From: CALCMJ01 sp964475415
GTDB lineage: Bacteria; Bacteroidota; Bacteroidia; Chitinophagales; Saprospiraceae
Direction: 5' to 3'
Length of the DNA stretch: 64,000 nt
Assembly (NCBI GenBank): GCA_964475415.1
Contig: CAYYWZ010000004.1
Coordinates: 1 to 64,000 of the forward strand
The notes under the pieces are model-generated. The model saw only the letters and a list, made by a program, of their open reading frames with translations, ran no database searches and was not told the DNA's origin. Below, piece after piece: positions 42,799 to 51,889 of the stretch. The translations under genes were made by a program, and so were the position numbers. How positions within the stretch are numbered: the first letter of the stretch is position 1; the number at the start of each line of letters is the position of its first letter.

Positions 42799-45762
42799 TT
42801 AGAAAGTTGCTGTTACGTGAAAATTAATTCTCTTAGATGCAGGATAAGGCGTAACCTCTATACTGTTAGCTAATACATTTCCACCAAAGTTAGATACCTC
42901 AGGATCATAACTGTTGTAGTTAAAAATGTTCACTAAGTTTCTTGCAGAAACACCAACTCTTAGATCAGCAAGATCCATAAAAGCTGACTTAGGAATCTTA
43001 TAGTATAATCCTATTTCTCTTAATCTAAGGTAAGAAGCATCTTCTATCCAAGGGCCAGCATTCCCTCCAAACCATTCTGTTGTTCTGAAGTCACCATTCC
43101 CAAGTTCACCAGATGGGTCTAAGGTAGTATCATCATAATCCCAAGTTGTACCGGCAAGGTCATAAAGTAAGGTACTTAAGTTTACTCCGTCACCACCTTT
43201 TTTCCAGTGCCATACCATAGAGAAATCAAAATTTCCAAATTCTAAACTATTGATCCAACTAAGGTTAAAATCTGCTTCTGCATTTCCATATACCGCAAAT
43301 CCATCATCTTCTGGATCACAGTTGTCACAGTCTTCAGGATTATAGGTTCCTACAATCTGAGTAGCAGATTGTCCTTCTTGAATTCTGTACTGGCCTAAAC
43401 TTGCAGCAAATCCTCCTAGGTTAAATGCATCGATATCTAGTCTTGTAACTTCAGAGGTATTCTTCCACCAGTTAAACTGTGATACCCATGTCAAGTTTTC
43501 TGTCTCTACAGGTCTGATTCCTAGAGAAACTTCGAATCCTTTGTTATTAAGTTCTGCAGCATTGACAACCTGTGTTGTAAATCCTGTAGAGGTAGGAATC
43601 TGAGCAAAAAGTAATACATCATCTACATTCTTGTTGTAGAAGGTAAACTCTACACTCACCTTATTATCAAGGAAAGCGAAATCTGTTCCTAACTCTAATT
43701 CTTTCTGTCTTTCTGGTCCCACATCGCTATTACCTCTTTGGCTACTTGCCGTTAGACCTGATGATCCACCTATAACTGTACCGTTAAGTAAGTTGAACCT
43801 TGCATTAAATGGTGCAAAAGTTCCTGCCTCTCCATATGCTGCTCTAACCTTAAGTTGGTCGAAGAAACCATCTTGTGACCAGAAGTCAAACTCATGTAGA
43901 TTTACCGCTAAGTTAGCCTTAGGATAATAGAACAATTTGTTAGCATCTCCATTATTAGAAGACTTATCTCCTCTAAGTCCTATGGTAGCTATAATTCTAT
44001 CATTGAAGTTGATTTCTTCTTGTACGAAGAATCCTCGATCTTTCTGTATTACTCTATTCTGGAAGGCACCTTGGTTACCTGCCTGGGAAATACTTGTTTC
44101 TACACCATTAAGATCTGTTGCAGTAACAATTACTGTATTCTGATCAAAATCTTCTCCTGTCATACCTAACTGCGTAGTAAAGTTAAGCCCTGAAGATGTA
44201 TAGAAGTCATGTACTAAGAAACCCGCTAATCTGTTGATCGAATTTCTTGTGTTACCTTGTATAGATGCTCCACCTAATGTTCCATCTCCTCTAAAGAAAG
44301 AAAGTGATCTAGGGAATACAGCATTCGTTTCTAAGTTGTACTGATCTCTAGCAACAGTAGCAAGAAATTTTAAACTTTGGTTGTCAGTTGTAAATAGCTG
44401 AGCTGTAGCCTGTATACTATTTAGAAATCTATTGACATTTTCCTCATTAGTAGTCAGTGCTGTAGTTTCTAAAATATTAGAACCAGCTCCTCCAGCTGGA
44501 AATACACCTGCTTCATCAGCAAACAAGTCTTCCCATGGATAAGTAAATGCCTGAGCATAACCTACTGTAGTGTTCGTATTACCATTGTTGAAAAATCCTC
44601 TTTGCGAGCGCGCGTTGATATAGTTAGAACTTATATTGACATCTAACCAACTTGTCAGTTCATGTCCTACATTAGCTCTGAAAGATCCTTTTCTATAGCC
44701 TGTGTTTTGCACTATACCTTCTTCATCCTTATAGACACCACTTACGTAATAAGTTGTCTTATCAGTTCCACCTGAGAAACTCAGCTGGCTTGTAGAAAGA
44801 AGTCCAGTACCTCCATACAATTCTTGTTCGTAATCTGTAAGTCCGTTAGCAGCTAGTGCTTCTGTGCCTCCTAGTGATTCTACAACCTCTGGAGAATAAG
44901 TCCTTTGACCTAATAATCTAGTAGCGGATAAAAATCCTACATTTTGGTCAAAAACAACTTTGTTTTCTCCAGCTTTTCCTCTCTTTGTTGTTATGATAAC
45001 AACACCTGCAGCGGCTCTAGAACCATAGATTCCAGAAGCTGATGCCCCTTTAAGCACTTCTATCGATTCTATATCTTCTGTTATAAGATCTGCAATTCTA
45101 TTAGAAGCATCATCTTGATTCGTTGCAGTGTTTCCTCCACCTGCGGCTTGTGAAACTACGTTAGTACCAAGAGAGATTGTAGAGTTATCCATGAAGATTC
45201 CATCTACTATATAGAGCGGTTGCTGACTCCCGAATATAGAAGTTACCCCTCTTAGTTTAATAGACATTCCTCCTCCTGGTGCTCCTGAGTTAGATCTTAT
45301 ATCCGCCCCCTTGAGCTTTCCATATAGAGCTCCTTCCATAGTAGGCTGAGAGGTGACACCAGTCAATTCTCTAGCACCTATTGAAGCGACGGCATTGGCA
45401 AGATTACTCCTTTTGACAGAGGAGGCAAGTCCAGTGATAACTACCTCATCTAGTTTGTTCAAATCTTCAGAAAGAATAATATTGCCGTAATTGTTATCAG
45501 CAATCATAATAGTCTGAGTAGAATATCCTAGATAAGATATTTCTAGTTCAGTTGCACTGGCAGGAACGGTGACAGAATATTTCCCATCTAGATCTGTTAC
45601 GGTTCCGATCGTTGTACCTTTTACATAGACAGCAGCACCTATTACAGGGATGTTGCTGTCATCGACAATAACTCCCGAAATAGTTTGTTGTGAAAAGGCA
45701 AAAGATTGACCTAGGATAAGTAGTATAACTACTATTCCTACGTTTGTAAATAGTTTTTTCAT
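42799..45762 (-). CDS. SusC/RagA TonB-linked outer-membrane transporter (987 aa)
   Basis: TonB-dependent outer-membrane channel of the SusC/RagA family. Signal peptide is residues 1-24 (ending SFAFSQQ). The carboxypeptidase-D-regulatory-like domain (about 27-108, ISGVIVDDSNIPVIGAAVYV) precedes DEVVITGLASSVKRSNLANA and the plug, with the SusC signature LRGVTSIFGSQQPLYIVDGI and GASASGIYGSRAAAGVVIITTKRG. The barrel runs to a C-terminal FHVTATF. It has no STN domain, so it does not signal to an anti-sigma factor itself. It is paired with SusD downstream. A CDNCDPEDD loop near residue 815 may bind calcium. Confidence 0.96.
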   Translation of the reverse strand: MKKLFTNVGIVVILLILGQSFAFSQQTISGVIVDDSNIPVIGAAVYVKGTTIGTVTDLDGKYSVTVPASATELEISYLGYSTQTIMIADNNYGNIILSEDLNKLDEVVITGLASSVKRSNLANAVASIGARELTGVTSQPTMEGALYGKLKGADIRSNSGAPGGGMSIKLRGVTSIFGSQQPLYIVDGIFMDNSTISLGTNVVSQAAGGGNTATNQDDASNRIADLITEDIESIEVLKGASASGIYGSRAAAGVVIITTKRGKAGENKVVFDQNVGFLSATRLLGQRTYSPEVVESLGGTEALAANGLTDYEQELYGGTGLLSTSQLSFSGGTDKTTYYVSGVYKDEEGIVQNTGYRKGSFRANVGHELTSWLDVNISSNYINARSQRGFFNNGNTNTTVGYAQAFTYPWEDLFADEAGVFPAGGAGSNILETTALTTNEENVNRFLNSIQATAQLFTTDNQSLKFLATVARDQYNLETNAVFPRSLSFFRGDGTLGGASIQGNTRNSINRLAGFLVHDFYTSSGLNFTTQLGMTGEDFDQNTVIVTATDLNGVETSISQAGNQGAFQNRVIQKDRGFFVQEEINFNDRIIATIGLRGDKSSNNGDANKLFYYPKANLAVNLHEFDFWSQDGFFDQLKVRAAYGEAGTFAPFNARFNLLNGTVIGGSSGLTASSQRGNSDVGPERQKELELGTDFAFLDNKVSVEFTFYNKNVDDVLLFAQIPTSTGFTTQVVNAAELNNKGFEVSLGIRPVETENLTWVSQFNWWKNTSEVTRLDIDAFNLGGFAASLGQYRIQEGQSATQIVGTYNPEDCDNCDPEDDGFAVYGNAEADFNLSWINSLEFGNFDFSMVWHWKKGGDGVNLSTLLYDLAGTTWDYDDTTLDPSGELGNGDFRTTEWFGGNAGPWIEDASYLRLREIGLYYKIPKSAFMDLADLRVGVSARNLVNIFNYNSYDPEVSNFGGNVLANSIEVTPYPASKRINFHVTATF

Positions 45763-46061
45763 ACGGTCAAATGTTTTATGAATAAATAAATGTTAGTAAA
45801 ATGTATTTTTTATAGTTGAGCTATATTACTTTGGCTCTAATTTCTTAACGAAATTTATTATCATATTATGCATAGGTAACATACGTTATTTTGTACAAAT
45901 ATTTCTAAGACTTATCCTGTTTTCTATTCCATCGACAAGAGAAAATATACGAACAGATTCATTTATCGGTCAAAACATAGCTAATCCAAAGTAGCAAATC
46001 GATGGTAAAATACGACTGAAGTTTTATAGGAAGTGGTGGAAATGAAATGCTTAGGACAATA

Positions 46062-46739
46062 CTAGTAGGAATTGTCTATCTGCTTAGGTTTAGCTGCGTT
46101 TTTATACGTTTTTACAATTTCCCACGCTTCCATCATATTTTTGCTCTGGAAGAAAGCTAACTTTTTGTAGTCTGTAATATCTTCTTTTTCCCAGAAGAAA
46201 GGATCACTTTCTATTTCAGTGGTTTTGACATATAGTCTAGAAACTGGCAGGATACAACTCTTCTGCATCGCGTAATAACCATTGGCTGCTATCAGTTTAA
46301 TGGCCGCTTGATTTATCGTAGATTCTTGTTCCCAGTAGCTTAGATCATCCATCTTCTGACCATAGAAAAGCCTATGAGATAAGGTATGGGTTACTTGCCA
46401 GGGTAAGATGTAGTTATTGTATAATTCCTTTCCGTTATCTAAACAGCTGAGTTCATTAGCTTTTTGATTTAGATTTTCTTTAGCTTCAGAAGATAAGTTG
46501 TGATAAGAAATTAGATGAAGTTTAGCCTTGTCTCCATCACTGCCTAGTAATTCTGATGGAGTACTTTCTACTAGCATTGGCTTACTTCCTAGGTCAGGTC
46601 TATTGCTATGGTGCTCGAAAAAATCATTTACATAAGATTCAGCAATATAACTTGCTTGCTCTTCCAATTTCGGCAATTTTGATGTTTTACAAGAATAGGT
46701 AAAAATCAGATACAATATGGTGGCAATAGTATACTTCAC
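46062..46739 (-). CDS. Lipoprotein of unknown function (225 aa)
   Basis: Exported lipoprotein with signal MKYTIATILYLIFTYSC (lipobox TYSC, Cys17). The remaining 200 residues are mostly helical, with two further cysteines (SCLDNG and KSCILP) that might pair. No family was recognised. Upstream a TATCTTTA (minus strand), near the -7 consensus, lies about 27 nt before the ATG. It is a single gene between the SusCD promoter region and the divergent sigma factor. Confidence 0.75.
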   Translation of the reverse strand: MKYTIATILYLIFTYSCKTSKLPKLEEQASYIAESYVNDFFEHHSNRPDLGSKPMLVESTPSELLGSDGDKAKLHLISYHNLSSEAKENLNQKANELSCLDNGKELYNNYILPWQVTHTLSHRLFYGQKMDDLSYWEQESTINQAAIKLIAANGYYAMQKSCILPVSRLYVKTTEIESDPFFWEKEDITDYKKLAFFQSKNMMEAWEIVKTYKNAAKPKQIDNSY

Positions 46740-46889
46740 TTCTATTTTGGTTTTTTGATATTGTAAAGATATGTCATTTATTACTATGAGAAATTATAGG
46801 TACCGTTTTCATGTCAAATTAGAGGCAAAAAATAATTTTGACAAATTTAGCATTCCATAGTCATAAAATAAAAATATCTTACTTATACA

Positions 46890-47453
46890 TTGAAGTGGTT
46901 TAAGTCTAGACATATCAATATTACAGAAGAAGAGTTGCTTGCTAAAGCTAAAGCTGAGGAGGATAATGAGTATGCATCGGCCCTGTTTACCAGGTATCTA
47001 GAGCAGGTATACGGTGTATGTATGAAATACTACAAGGATACAGAGAAGAGTAAAGATGCCGTGATGGGTATCTATGAGCGATACCTGAAAAAAGTGAAGC
47101 AACATGAGGTAACAAATTTCAAATCGTGGCTATATGTAATGAGTAAGAATTACTGTTTAGAGAAGTTGAGAAAGGAAAATAGAGAAAGAGAAAAATTAGA
47201 TAAGGTGGTTGTTATGCAATCCGAGTCGATTTTTCATCCTTATGAAGAAGATGAGAAAGAAGAGATGTTGGTCAAGCTAGAAGCTTGTGTAGCTAAACTC
47301 AAAGAAGATCAAAGGAAATGCATAGACTTATTTTATTTACAGAAGAAAACATATCAAGAAATAACAGAAGAATTAGAGCTAGGATGGAGTAGAGTTCGTT
47401 CTTTAATACAAAATGGTAGAAGAAATTTAAAAAACTGTATAGAAGCTCAGTGA
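46890..47453 (+). CDS. ECF-type RNA polymerase sigma factor (187 aa)
   Basis: Sigma-70 family factor of the ECF class. Region 2 is about residues 25-70 (ASALFTRYLEQVYGVCMKYYKD, with DAVMGIYERYLKKV and KSWLYVMSKNYCLEKLRK), and region 4 about 130-185 (EDQRKCIDLFYLQKKTYQEI and WSRVRSLIQNGRRNLK). The start is TTG 46890. No ATG exists upstream in frame. Its TGA stop overlaps the GTG start of the following anti-sigma-like gene by 4 bp (GTGA), so the two are translationally coupled. Confidence 0.92.
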   Translation: MKWFKSRHINITEEELLAKAKAEEDNEYASALFTRYLEQVYGVCMKYYKDTEKSKDAVMGIYERYLKKVKQHEVTNFKSWLYVMSKNYCLEKLRKENREREKLDKVVVMQSESIFHPYEEDEKEEMLVKLEACVAKLKEDQRKCIDLFYLQKKTYQEITEELELGWSRVRSLIQNGRRNLKNCIEAQ

Positions 47454-48934
47454 AAACTATAGATACATACAAAAAAGAACTTGTAAGGAAATACATCGAT
47501 GGAAGTATTACCAGCGAGGAACATCATGTGCTGGAAAAACTAGCATTGGATGATGCTATGTTATTTGACATGCTAGAGGGACTAAGTTATACAGAGACCG
47601 GTTCCGATAGCAGTCTAATAAAAAACATTAATGAATTAGCGGCTAAAATAAACGGTGCAGAAAAAAAGCAAAGTAGGAAATTGTATCAGTGGATCTCTGT
47701 TGCCGCTAGTTTAATTATTATTTTGGGATTTGCAATAGTGATCAGAAATAACATATCAGAAAATGATTATGCTAGTCAGGAAACATCTACTGATGAGACC
47801 TTTGCCAATAGAATAGAAGAACCCGAAAAGAAACTAGCGTCTAAGAAAGATCAAGATAAGGTCAGAGAAGTATTTCCAGAAGAGGAATCTTCTGTACAGC
47901 TAGAAACCAAAGATGACGCAGATGCAGATTTTGTTAAAATAGAGAAAAGTTCTTCCGCTACTAGTCCTCAAGAAGATAAAATAGAACCATTAGAACCAAC
48001 TTATGATAGAGTAGAAAAGGATGCTACAAGTAATGAAGTAGAAGTCAAGGGTAGTAGATCTCAGGCTACAGATTATTATGTCGATGGAGTAAGGGTCAGT
48101 GCAGGGAGTCCTGCGAAAGATCTAGCAACTGAAGAGGAAAAAATATCTTCTACCTTACCTACTAAATCAATTTCAGATCTTGCAAAAGCTAGTTCCGAAA
48201 TAGCAGAAGATCAATCCCAAGAAAAGCGAAAGAAGTCTAAGGGAGAAGAGGTGACATCATCGACTGTGGAAAAAGAAGAGCTGGCTGCTAGTAGCAAGGA
48301 GGCAGATGCAAGATCACCAATAGAAAGCATACAGGAAGAAACTGCTCCTCTTCCTCTGGATCTAGCGGAAAATGGTGTTACTAATGAAGCTATAACAAAA
48401 CAAATTACAGGTGTAATCAGCGATGTAAATGGTGAACCACTTATAGGAGCAAATGTAATTCTTAGTGGTACAGAAAATGGGACTATCACGGATATCGATG
48501 GGGTATTTAACCTGACGATCGGCACTGACGATGAACTCTTAGTCGTGTCTTACACTGGATTTGATACAGAAGAAATTAATCTAGCTGGACGTACGGAAAT
48601 AGAAGTTAGCCTAAGAGAAGGCGCACTACTAGATGAGGTCGTAGTTGTAGGTGCGGAGCCTAAAGTGCAGACGATGCCATCCATGGGTTTTGATTCGTTC
48701 AGAGAATATATAGATGAAAACATGGTTGTCCCAGAAGGCTGTGAAACAGAAGGCGCTACAGTGCTAGATTTCCAGATAACTGTTGATGGAACTATCCGCG
48801 ATATAGTCGTCCAGAAGAGTGCAGGTGAGATCTGTGATGCAGAAGCAATTAGGTTATTGCTGAATGCAGGGAATTGGCAGACCGTCCCACCTAGGCGAGC
48901 ATTTAGATCTCAGTATAGTTTTAATATCAGATAA
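47450..48934 (+). CDS. Anti-sigma-like protein with CarboxypepD-reg and TonB-C-like domains (494 aa)
   Basis: Single-pass inner-membrane protein. Residues 1-78 form a short cytosolic anti-sigma-like region (KKELVRKYIDGSITSEEHHVLEKL, like FecR/anti-sigma N-termini). The membrane helix is 81-98. The periplasmic part contains a charged low-complexity linker, the plug-like phrase ATDYYVDGVRVSAG (about 206-219), a carboxypeptidase-D-regulatory-like domain (about 317-395), the SusC-like LDEVVVVGAE and a C-terminal TonB-like domain (about 410-494, GATVLDFQITVDGTIRDIVV). GTG 47450 is the start, overlapping the sigma stop. It most likely holds and releases the sigma factor in response to envelope events. 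This domain mix is unusual. Confidence 0.82.
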   Translation: MKTIDTYKKELVRKYIDGSITSEEHHVLEKLALDDAMLFDMLEGLSYTETGSDSSLIKNINELAAKINGAEKKQSRKLYQWISVAASLIIILGFAIVIRNNISENDYASQETSTDETFANRIEEPEKKLASKKDQDKVREVFPEEESSVQLETKDDADADFVKIEKSSSATSPQEDKIEPLEPTYDRVEKDATSNEVEVKGSRSQATDYYVDGVRVSAGSPAKDLATEEEKISSTLPTKSISDLAKASSEIAEDQSQEKRKKSKGEEVTSSTVEKEELAASSKEADARSPIESIQEETAPLPLDLAENGVTNEAITKQITGVISDVNGEPLIGANVILSGTENGTITDIDGVFNLTIGTDDELLVVSYTGFDTEEINLAGRTEIEVSLREGALLDEVVVVGAEPKVQTMPSMGFDSFREYIDENMVVPEGCETEGATVLDFQITVDGTIRDIVVQKSAGEICDAEAIRLLLNAGNWQTVPPRRAFRSQYSFNIR

Positions 48935-48961
48935 GGAATATAATCTAAGTATAAAAACAGA

Positions 48962-49467
48962 ATGGAAGAGCTAAAGGAATATAGAATTAATGGAACAATA
49001 GGTGCTCTACTAGACGAATACGAAAAGGCACTACATGAATTAAAAGATCTGACCAGTACTATATCAGATGATGAGCTAATAACTATAGTAGATCCCGATA
49101 TTGCAGACTTAGATTGTAGGTCGATACAAACTATTTTGACACACCTAGTTTAATCTGTTTATATCTAGGTTATAGAAATAAGAAAGTGGAAAGGAGAGTC
49201 CATTGACAATAGAAAAAAGCTAAACTTATCGAGTTCTGAAGAGTAAAAGCTTGCAATTGATGATATGTTTAGTTTTAATGAATCTATTTTTGTATAAAAT
49301 CCCGATATCCAACTTTTCGAACTTGATCCAAGTAATAAAATAGAAACTCGCTGGGGGCAACTATTTGATGTCGAACAAATATTCTCTCATGCAATAGTTA
49401 ATGTATAAAACATAGAAGGCAGATAGAAAGATTTATAATTAAACTGGAAGGGCAGACTAGTAAGTAA
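48962..49467 (+). pseudogene. Decayed DinB-family gene
   Basis: The first 63 codons are intact (MEELKEYRINGTIGALLDEY up to LTHLV), then TAA at 49151. The same frame continues with recognisable DinB-family sequence (VIEIRKWKGES, KLAIDDMFSFNESIF, ETRWGQLFDVEQIFSHAIV) through several in-frame TAA/TAG codons. A one-base frameshift then leads to HRRQIERFIIKL and a proper TAA at 49465-49467. The extent of identity to the family order shows a former gene of about 165 residues. The 63-residue fragment could still be translated. Confidence 0.85.
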
Positions 49468-49666
49468 TGAAATAATAGGAGGAAGGAAGTATCTAGGTGA
49501 ACTTTTAGATCTCAGAATAGTTGAAATATTAGCTTAAAATTAATTAGGGAAGAGATACTAATTCTAGTAAGATTGTACGTTATGAAGCTACAATTTTGTA
49601 CTAATTTATTAGAATCAATTTATGATATTGTTTATTTTTCAGTACTTAAATAAATCTGTTTACAAT

Positions 49667-50836
49667 ATGAAGTATTCAAACCTTATGATAGGAGTAGCCT
49701 TGCTTTCAGTAGGCGTATTCTTAGGATTCAAAATAGATAATTATGAATCTTTAATTTCTGAAGAAGACAAATCTATAATAGAAACAGCTGCTGATGATAA
49801 TAAGGAAGCCGAAAACGACAGAACCTCTATAAGTTCGCAGCGAACTACTGCGAGCAATACAGATATATCGAAGATGACGGATGCGGAACTAAGAACGATA
49901 CAATTGTTCGAGAATGCAGCGCCATCTACCGTATTTATCACGACCTCAGATCTGCGGCAGAATTATTATTCTATGAAAGTAACAGAGACGCCTAGAGGTA
50001 GTGGAACAGGATTTATCTGGGATAAGGAAGGACATATTGTTACAAATTATCATGTTATAGAAGGCAGTTCTAAAATAACGGTGATGTTATCAGATCAGAC
50101 CACCCATGAAGCAGAATATATAGGTGGCGAACCTAACAAAGATCTAGCTGTGCTAAAGATAGGAGCACCTATAGAAAAACTCATACCCATCGGTGTTAGT
50201 AATTCTTCTGATTTAAGGGTGGGACAGTCAGTCTATGCTATTGGAAATCCTTTTGGGCTAGACCAGACCTTGACTACTGGCGTAATAAGTGCTCTGGGAA
50301 GAGAAATAGAGAGTAGAAGTGGAAGACCTATAAGAGATGTTATACAAACGGATGCTGCCATTAATCCTGGTAATTCTGGAGGCCCGTTACTAAACTCTTC
50401 AGGAAATTTGATAGGTGTAAATACGGCAATCTACAGCCCATCGGGAGCCTATGCAGGAATAGGGTTTTCTATTCCTAGTGATGTGGTCAACTGGATAGTT
50501 CCAGATCTTATAAGCTATGGTGAAGTGAGAAGACCCTTACTAGGAGTAGAGCTTATTCCAGATCAGCAGCATAAGGAAGCTGGGGCAATGATCAAAGCAG
50601 TATCGCCTGGTAGTCCAGCAGAAGAGGTAGGACTAAGAGGGGTTAGGCGGACGAGGGATGGGAATTTTGCCTATGGTGACATAATTAAGGCTATCAACAA
50701 TAAGGAAGTCAAATCTAATAATGATCTAATATTATGTCTTGAACAATACGAACCTGGTCAAGAAATAAAAGTATATTTCGAAAGGTTAGGTGAGCGGAAG
50801 GAAACTAGTTTGGTGCTGAGCTCTTCTATCCAATAA
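49667..50836 (+). CDS. HtrA/DegP-type serine protease with PDZ domain (389 aa)
   Basis: Membrane-anchored trypsin-like protease of the S1C (HtrA) family for periplasmic protein quality control. From ATG 49667 there is one N-terminal transmembrane anchor (about residues 6-24, NLMIGVALLSVGVFLGFKI), a Ser/Asp-rich linker, and the protease domain with His (VTNYHVIEG), Asp (NKDLAVLK) and Ser (INPGNSGGPLL). A single PDZ domain is at the C-terminus (about 285-385, AVSPGSPAEEVGLRG and GDIIKAINNKEV). One PDZ and an N-terminal anchor resemble DegS/HtrA2-like or Bacteroidota HtrA. An upstream ATG at 49622 would add 15 residues. DoxX follows 5 bp later in an apparent operon. Confidence 0.96.
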   Translation: MKYSNLMIGVALLSVGVFLGFKIDNYESLISEEDKSIIETAADDNKEAENDRTSISSQRTTASNTDISKMTDAELRTIQLFENAAPSTVFITTSDLRQNYYSMKVTETPRGSGTGFIWDKEGHIVTNYHVIEGSSKITVMLSDQTTHEAEYIGGEPNKDLAVLKIGAPIEKLIPIGVSNSSDLRVGQSVYAIGNPFGLDQTLTTGVISALGREIESRSGRPIRDVIQTDAAINPGNSGGPLLNSSGNLIGVNTAIYSPSGAYAGIGFSIPSDVVNWIVPDLISYGEVRRPLLGVELIPDQQHKEAGAMIKAVSPGSPAEEVGLRGVRRTRDGNFAYGDIIKAINNKEVKSNNDLILCLEQYEPGQEIKVYFERLGERKETSLVLSSSIQ

Positions 50837-50841
50837 CTAAT

Positions 50842-51201
50842 ATGAATTTAGAGAAAATATTGTACTGGATATCCACAGCGATAATGTGTGGCGTATTTGC
50901 TTTTTCTGCCATGATGTATTTTACTAAATATGAGATGGTAACTGGCTTTTTTGAACATCTAGGATTTCCTACTTGGATCATATATCCACTTGCCGTTGCT
51001 AAAGTGCTAGGAATTATAGCTGTTCTAGTAAAAAAATCAAGAGTTCTTCTAGAATGGGCTTATGCAGGATTTTTCTTTGATGCAATATTAGCAACCGCTG
51101 CGCATCATTATGCCGGTGATGGTGTAGCTATAATGTCCATTATGGCTGTTATAGCAACTGTAGTTTCGCGCTTACTATACGGGATAGTTTATTTGAAATA
51201 A
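50842..51201 (+). CDS. DoxX-family membrane protein (119 aa)
   Basis: Small four-helix membrane protein of the DoxX/DoxD-like family. Hydrophobic segments are about residues 7-27, 44-66, 72-90 and 95-116. The family stretch FFEHLGFPTWIIYPLAVAKV is clear. DoxX-like proteins are linked to quinone or redox reactions and to stress tolerance, but their biochemical role is uncertain. It starts 5 bp after the HtrA gene, which suggests joint expression. Confidence 0.9.
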   Translation: MNLEKILYWISTAIMCGVFAFSAMMYFTKYEMVTGFFEHLGFPTWIIYPLAVAKVLGIIAVLVKKSRVLLEWAYAGFFFDAILATAAHHYAGDGVAIMSIMAVIATVVSRLLYGIVYLK

Positions 51202-51284
51202 AAATACCAACAAGCGATAGACTTGGCAGCTTTTTGTACTTTTATGTAAAATAAATGCACTCTAATAAACAAATTATAGAAGCT

Positions 51285-51815
51285 ATGAAAAATAATATAC
51301 TAACATTTGCTATGTTTTTGGTTGTATCTGTACTACTTGTATCATGTAGTTCTAAGCCAGACAGACCTGAATCTGTGTTAGGCGAAAGAGCTGTTACACA
51401 GTCTACAGCACCGGCTGCACCAGCAGCAGGGGTAAACCCTAATGTAAAACATTATACCTGTCCTAATAATTGCGCAGGGAGTGGGGGAGATGCAGCAGGG
51501 ACCTGTCCTACATGTGGTACTGCTTATGCTCATAATGCTGCGTACCATAATGCACCAGCAGGTAATACACCGTCTACGACATCACCTCAAATAAGTACTT
51601 CTAACCCTTCCGTAAATTCTTCTGTACTAGGTGATAATGGTGGACTGAATCCTACAATTGCTACACCTCCACCAAGTACTCCTGAGCCAGCTCAGAATGC
51701 TGCAGGTGTATGGCACTATACATGTAGTAATGGTTGTGCAGGCGGAGGAGGTTCAGCTACTGCATGTGCATCTTGTGGTTCTACACTAGCTCATAATTCT
51801 ACCTATCACAATTAA
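51285..51815 (+). CDS. Lipoprotein with two CPxC Cys-ribbon modules (176 aa)
   Basis: Exported lipoprotein with signal ending LLVSCSS (lipobox VSC). The mature protein holds two similar modules: residues about 52-86 (HYTCPNNCAG ... CPTCGTAYAHNAAYHN) and about 140-176 (HYTCSNGCAG ... CASCGSTLAHNSTYHN), each with two Cys pairs and terminal histidines, joined by an Ala/Pro/Ser/Thr-rich linker. The spacing resembles heavy-metal-binding (HMBD) ribbons, which use Y-x-C-P ... C-P-x-C-G. Here four Cys plus His could bind zinc or copper. ATG 51285 is preferred because it starts the signal. The frame opens at 51255. It has its own promoter-like upstream sequence rather than a shared stop with doxX. Confidence 0.8.
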   Translation: MKNNILTFAMFLVVSVLLVSCSSKPDRPESVLGERAVTQSTAPAAPAAGVNPNVKHYTCPNNCAGSGGDAAGTCPTCGTAYAHNAAYHNAPAGNTPSTTSPQISTSNPSVNSSVLGDNGGLNPTIATPPPSTPEPAQNAAGVWHYTCSNGCAGGGGSATACASCGSTLAHNSTYHN

Positions 51816-51853
51816 TAAATTAGATATTTTTTGTAAATTCATAGAGAAAGGAA

Positions 51854-51865
51854 TCAAGTACTTGA
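51854..51865. promoter_or_regulatory. Perfect 12-bp palindrome TCAAGTACTTGA
   Basis: Twelve-bp perfect palindrome 24 bp before the start of the response-regulator gene at 51890. Candidate operator for that gene. Confidence 0.35.
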
Positions 51866-51889
51866 TCTTATCGAATTTAAAAGGAAAAA

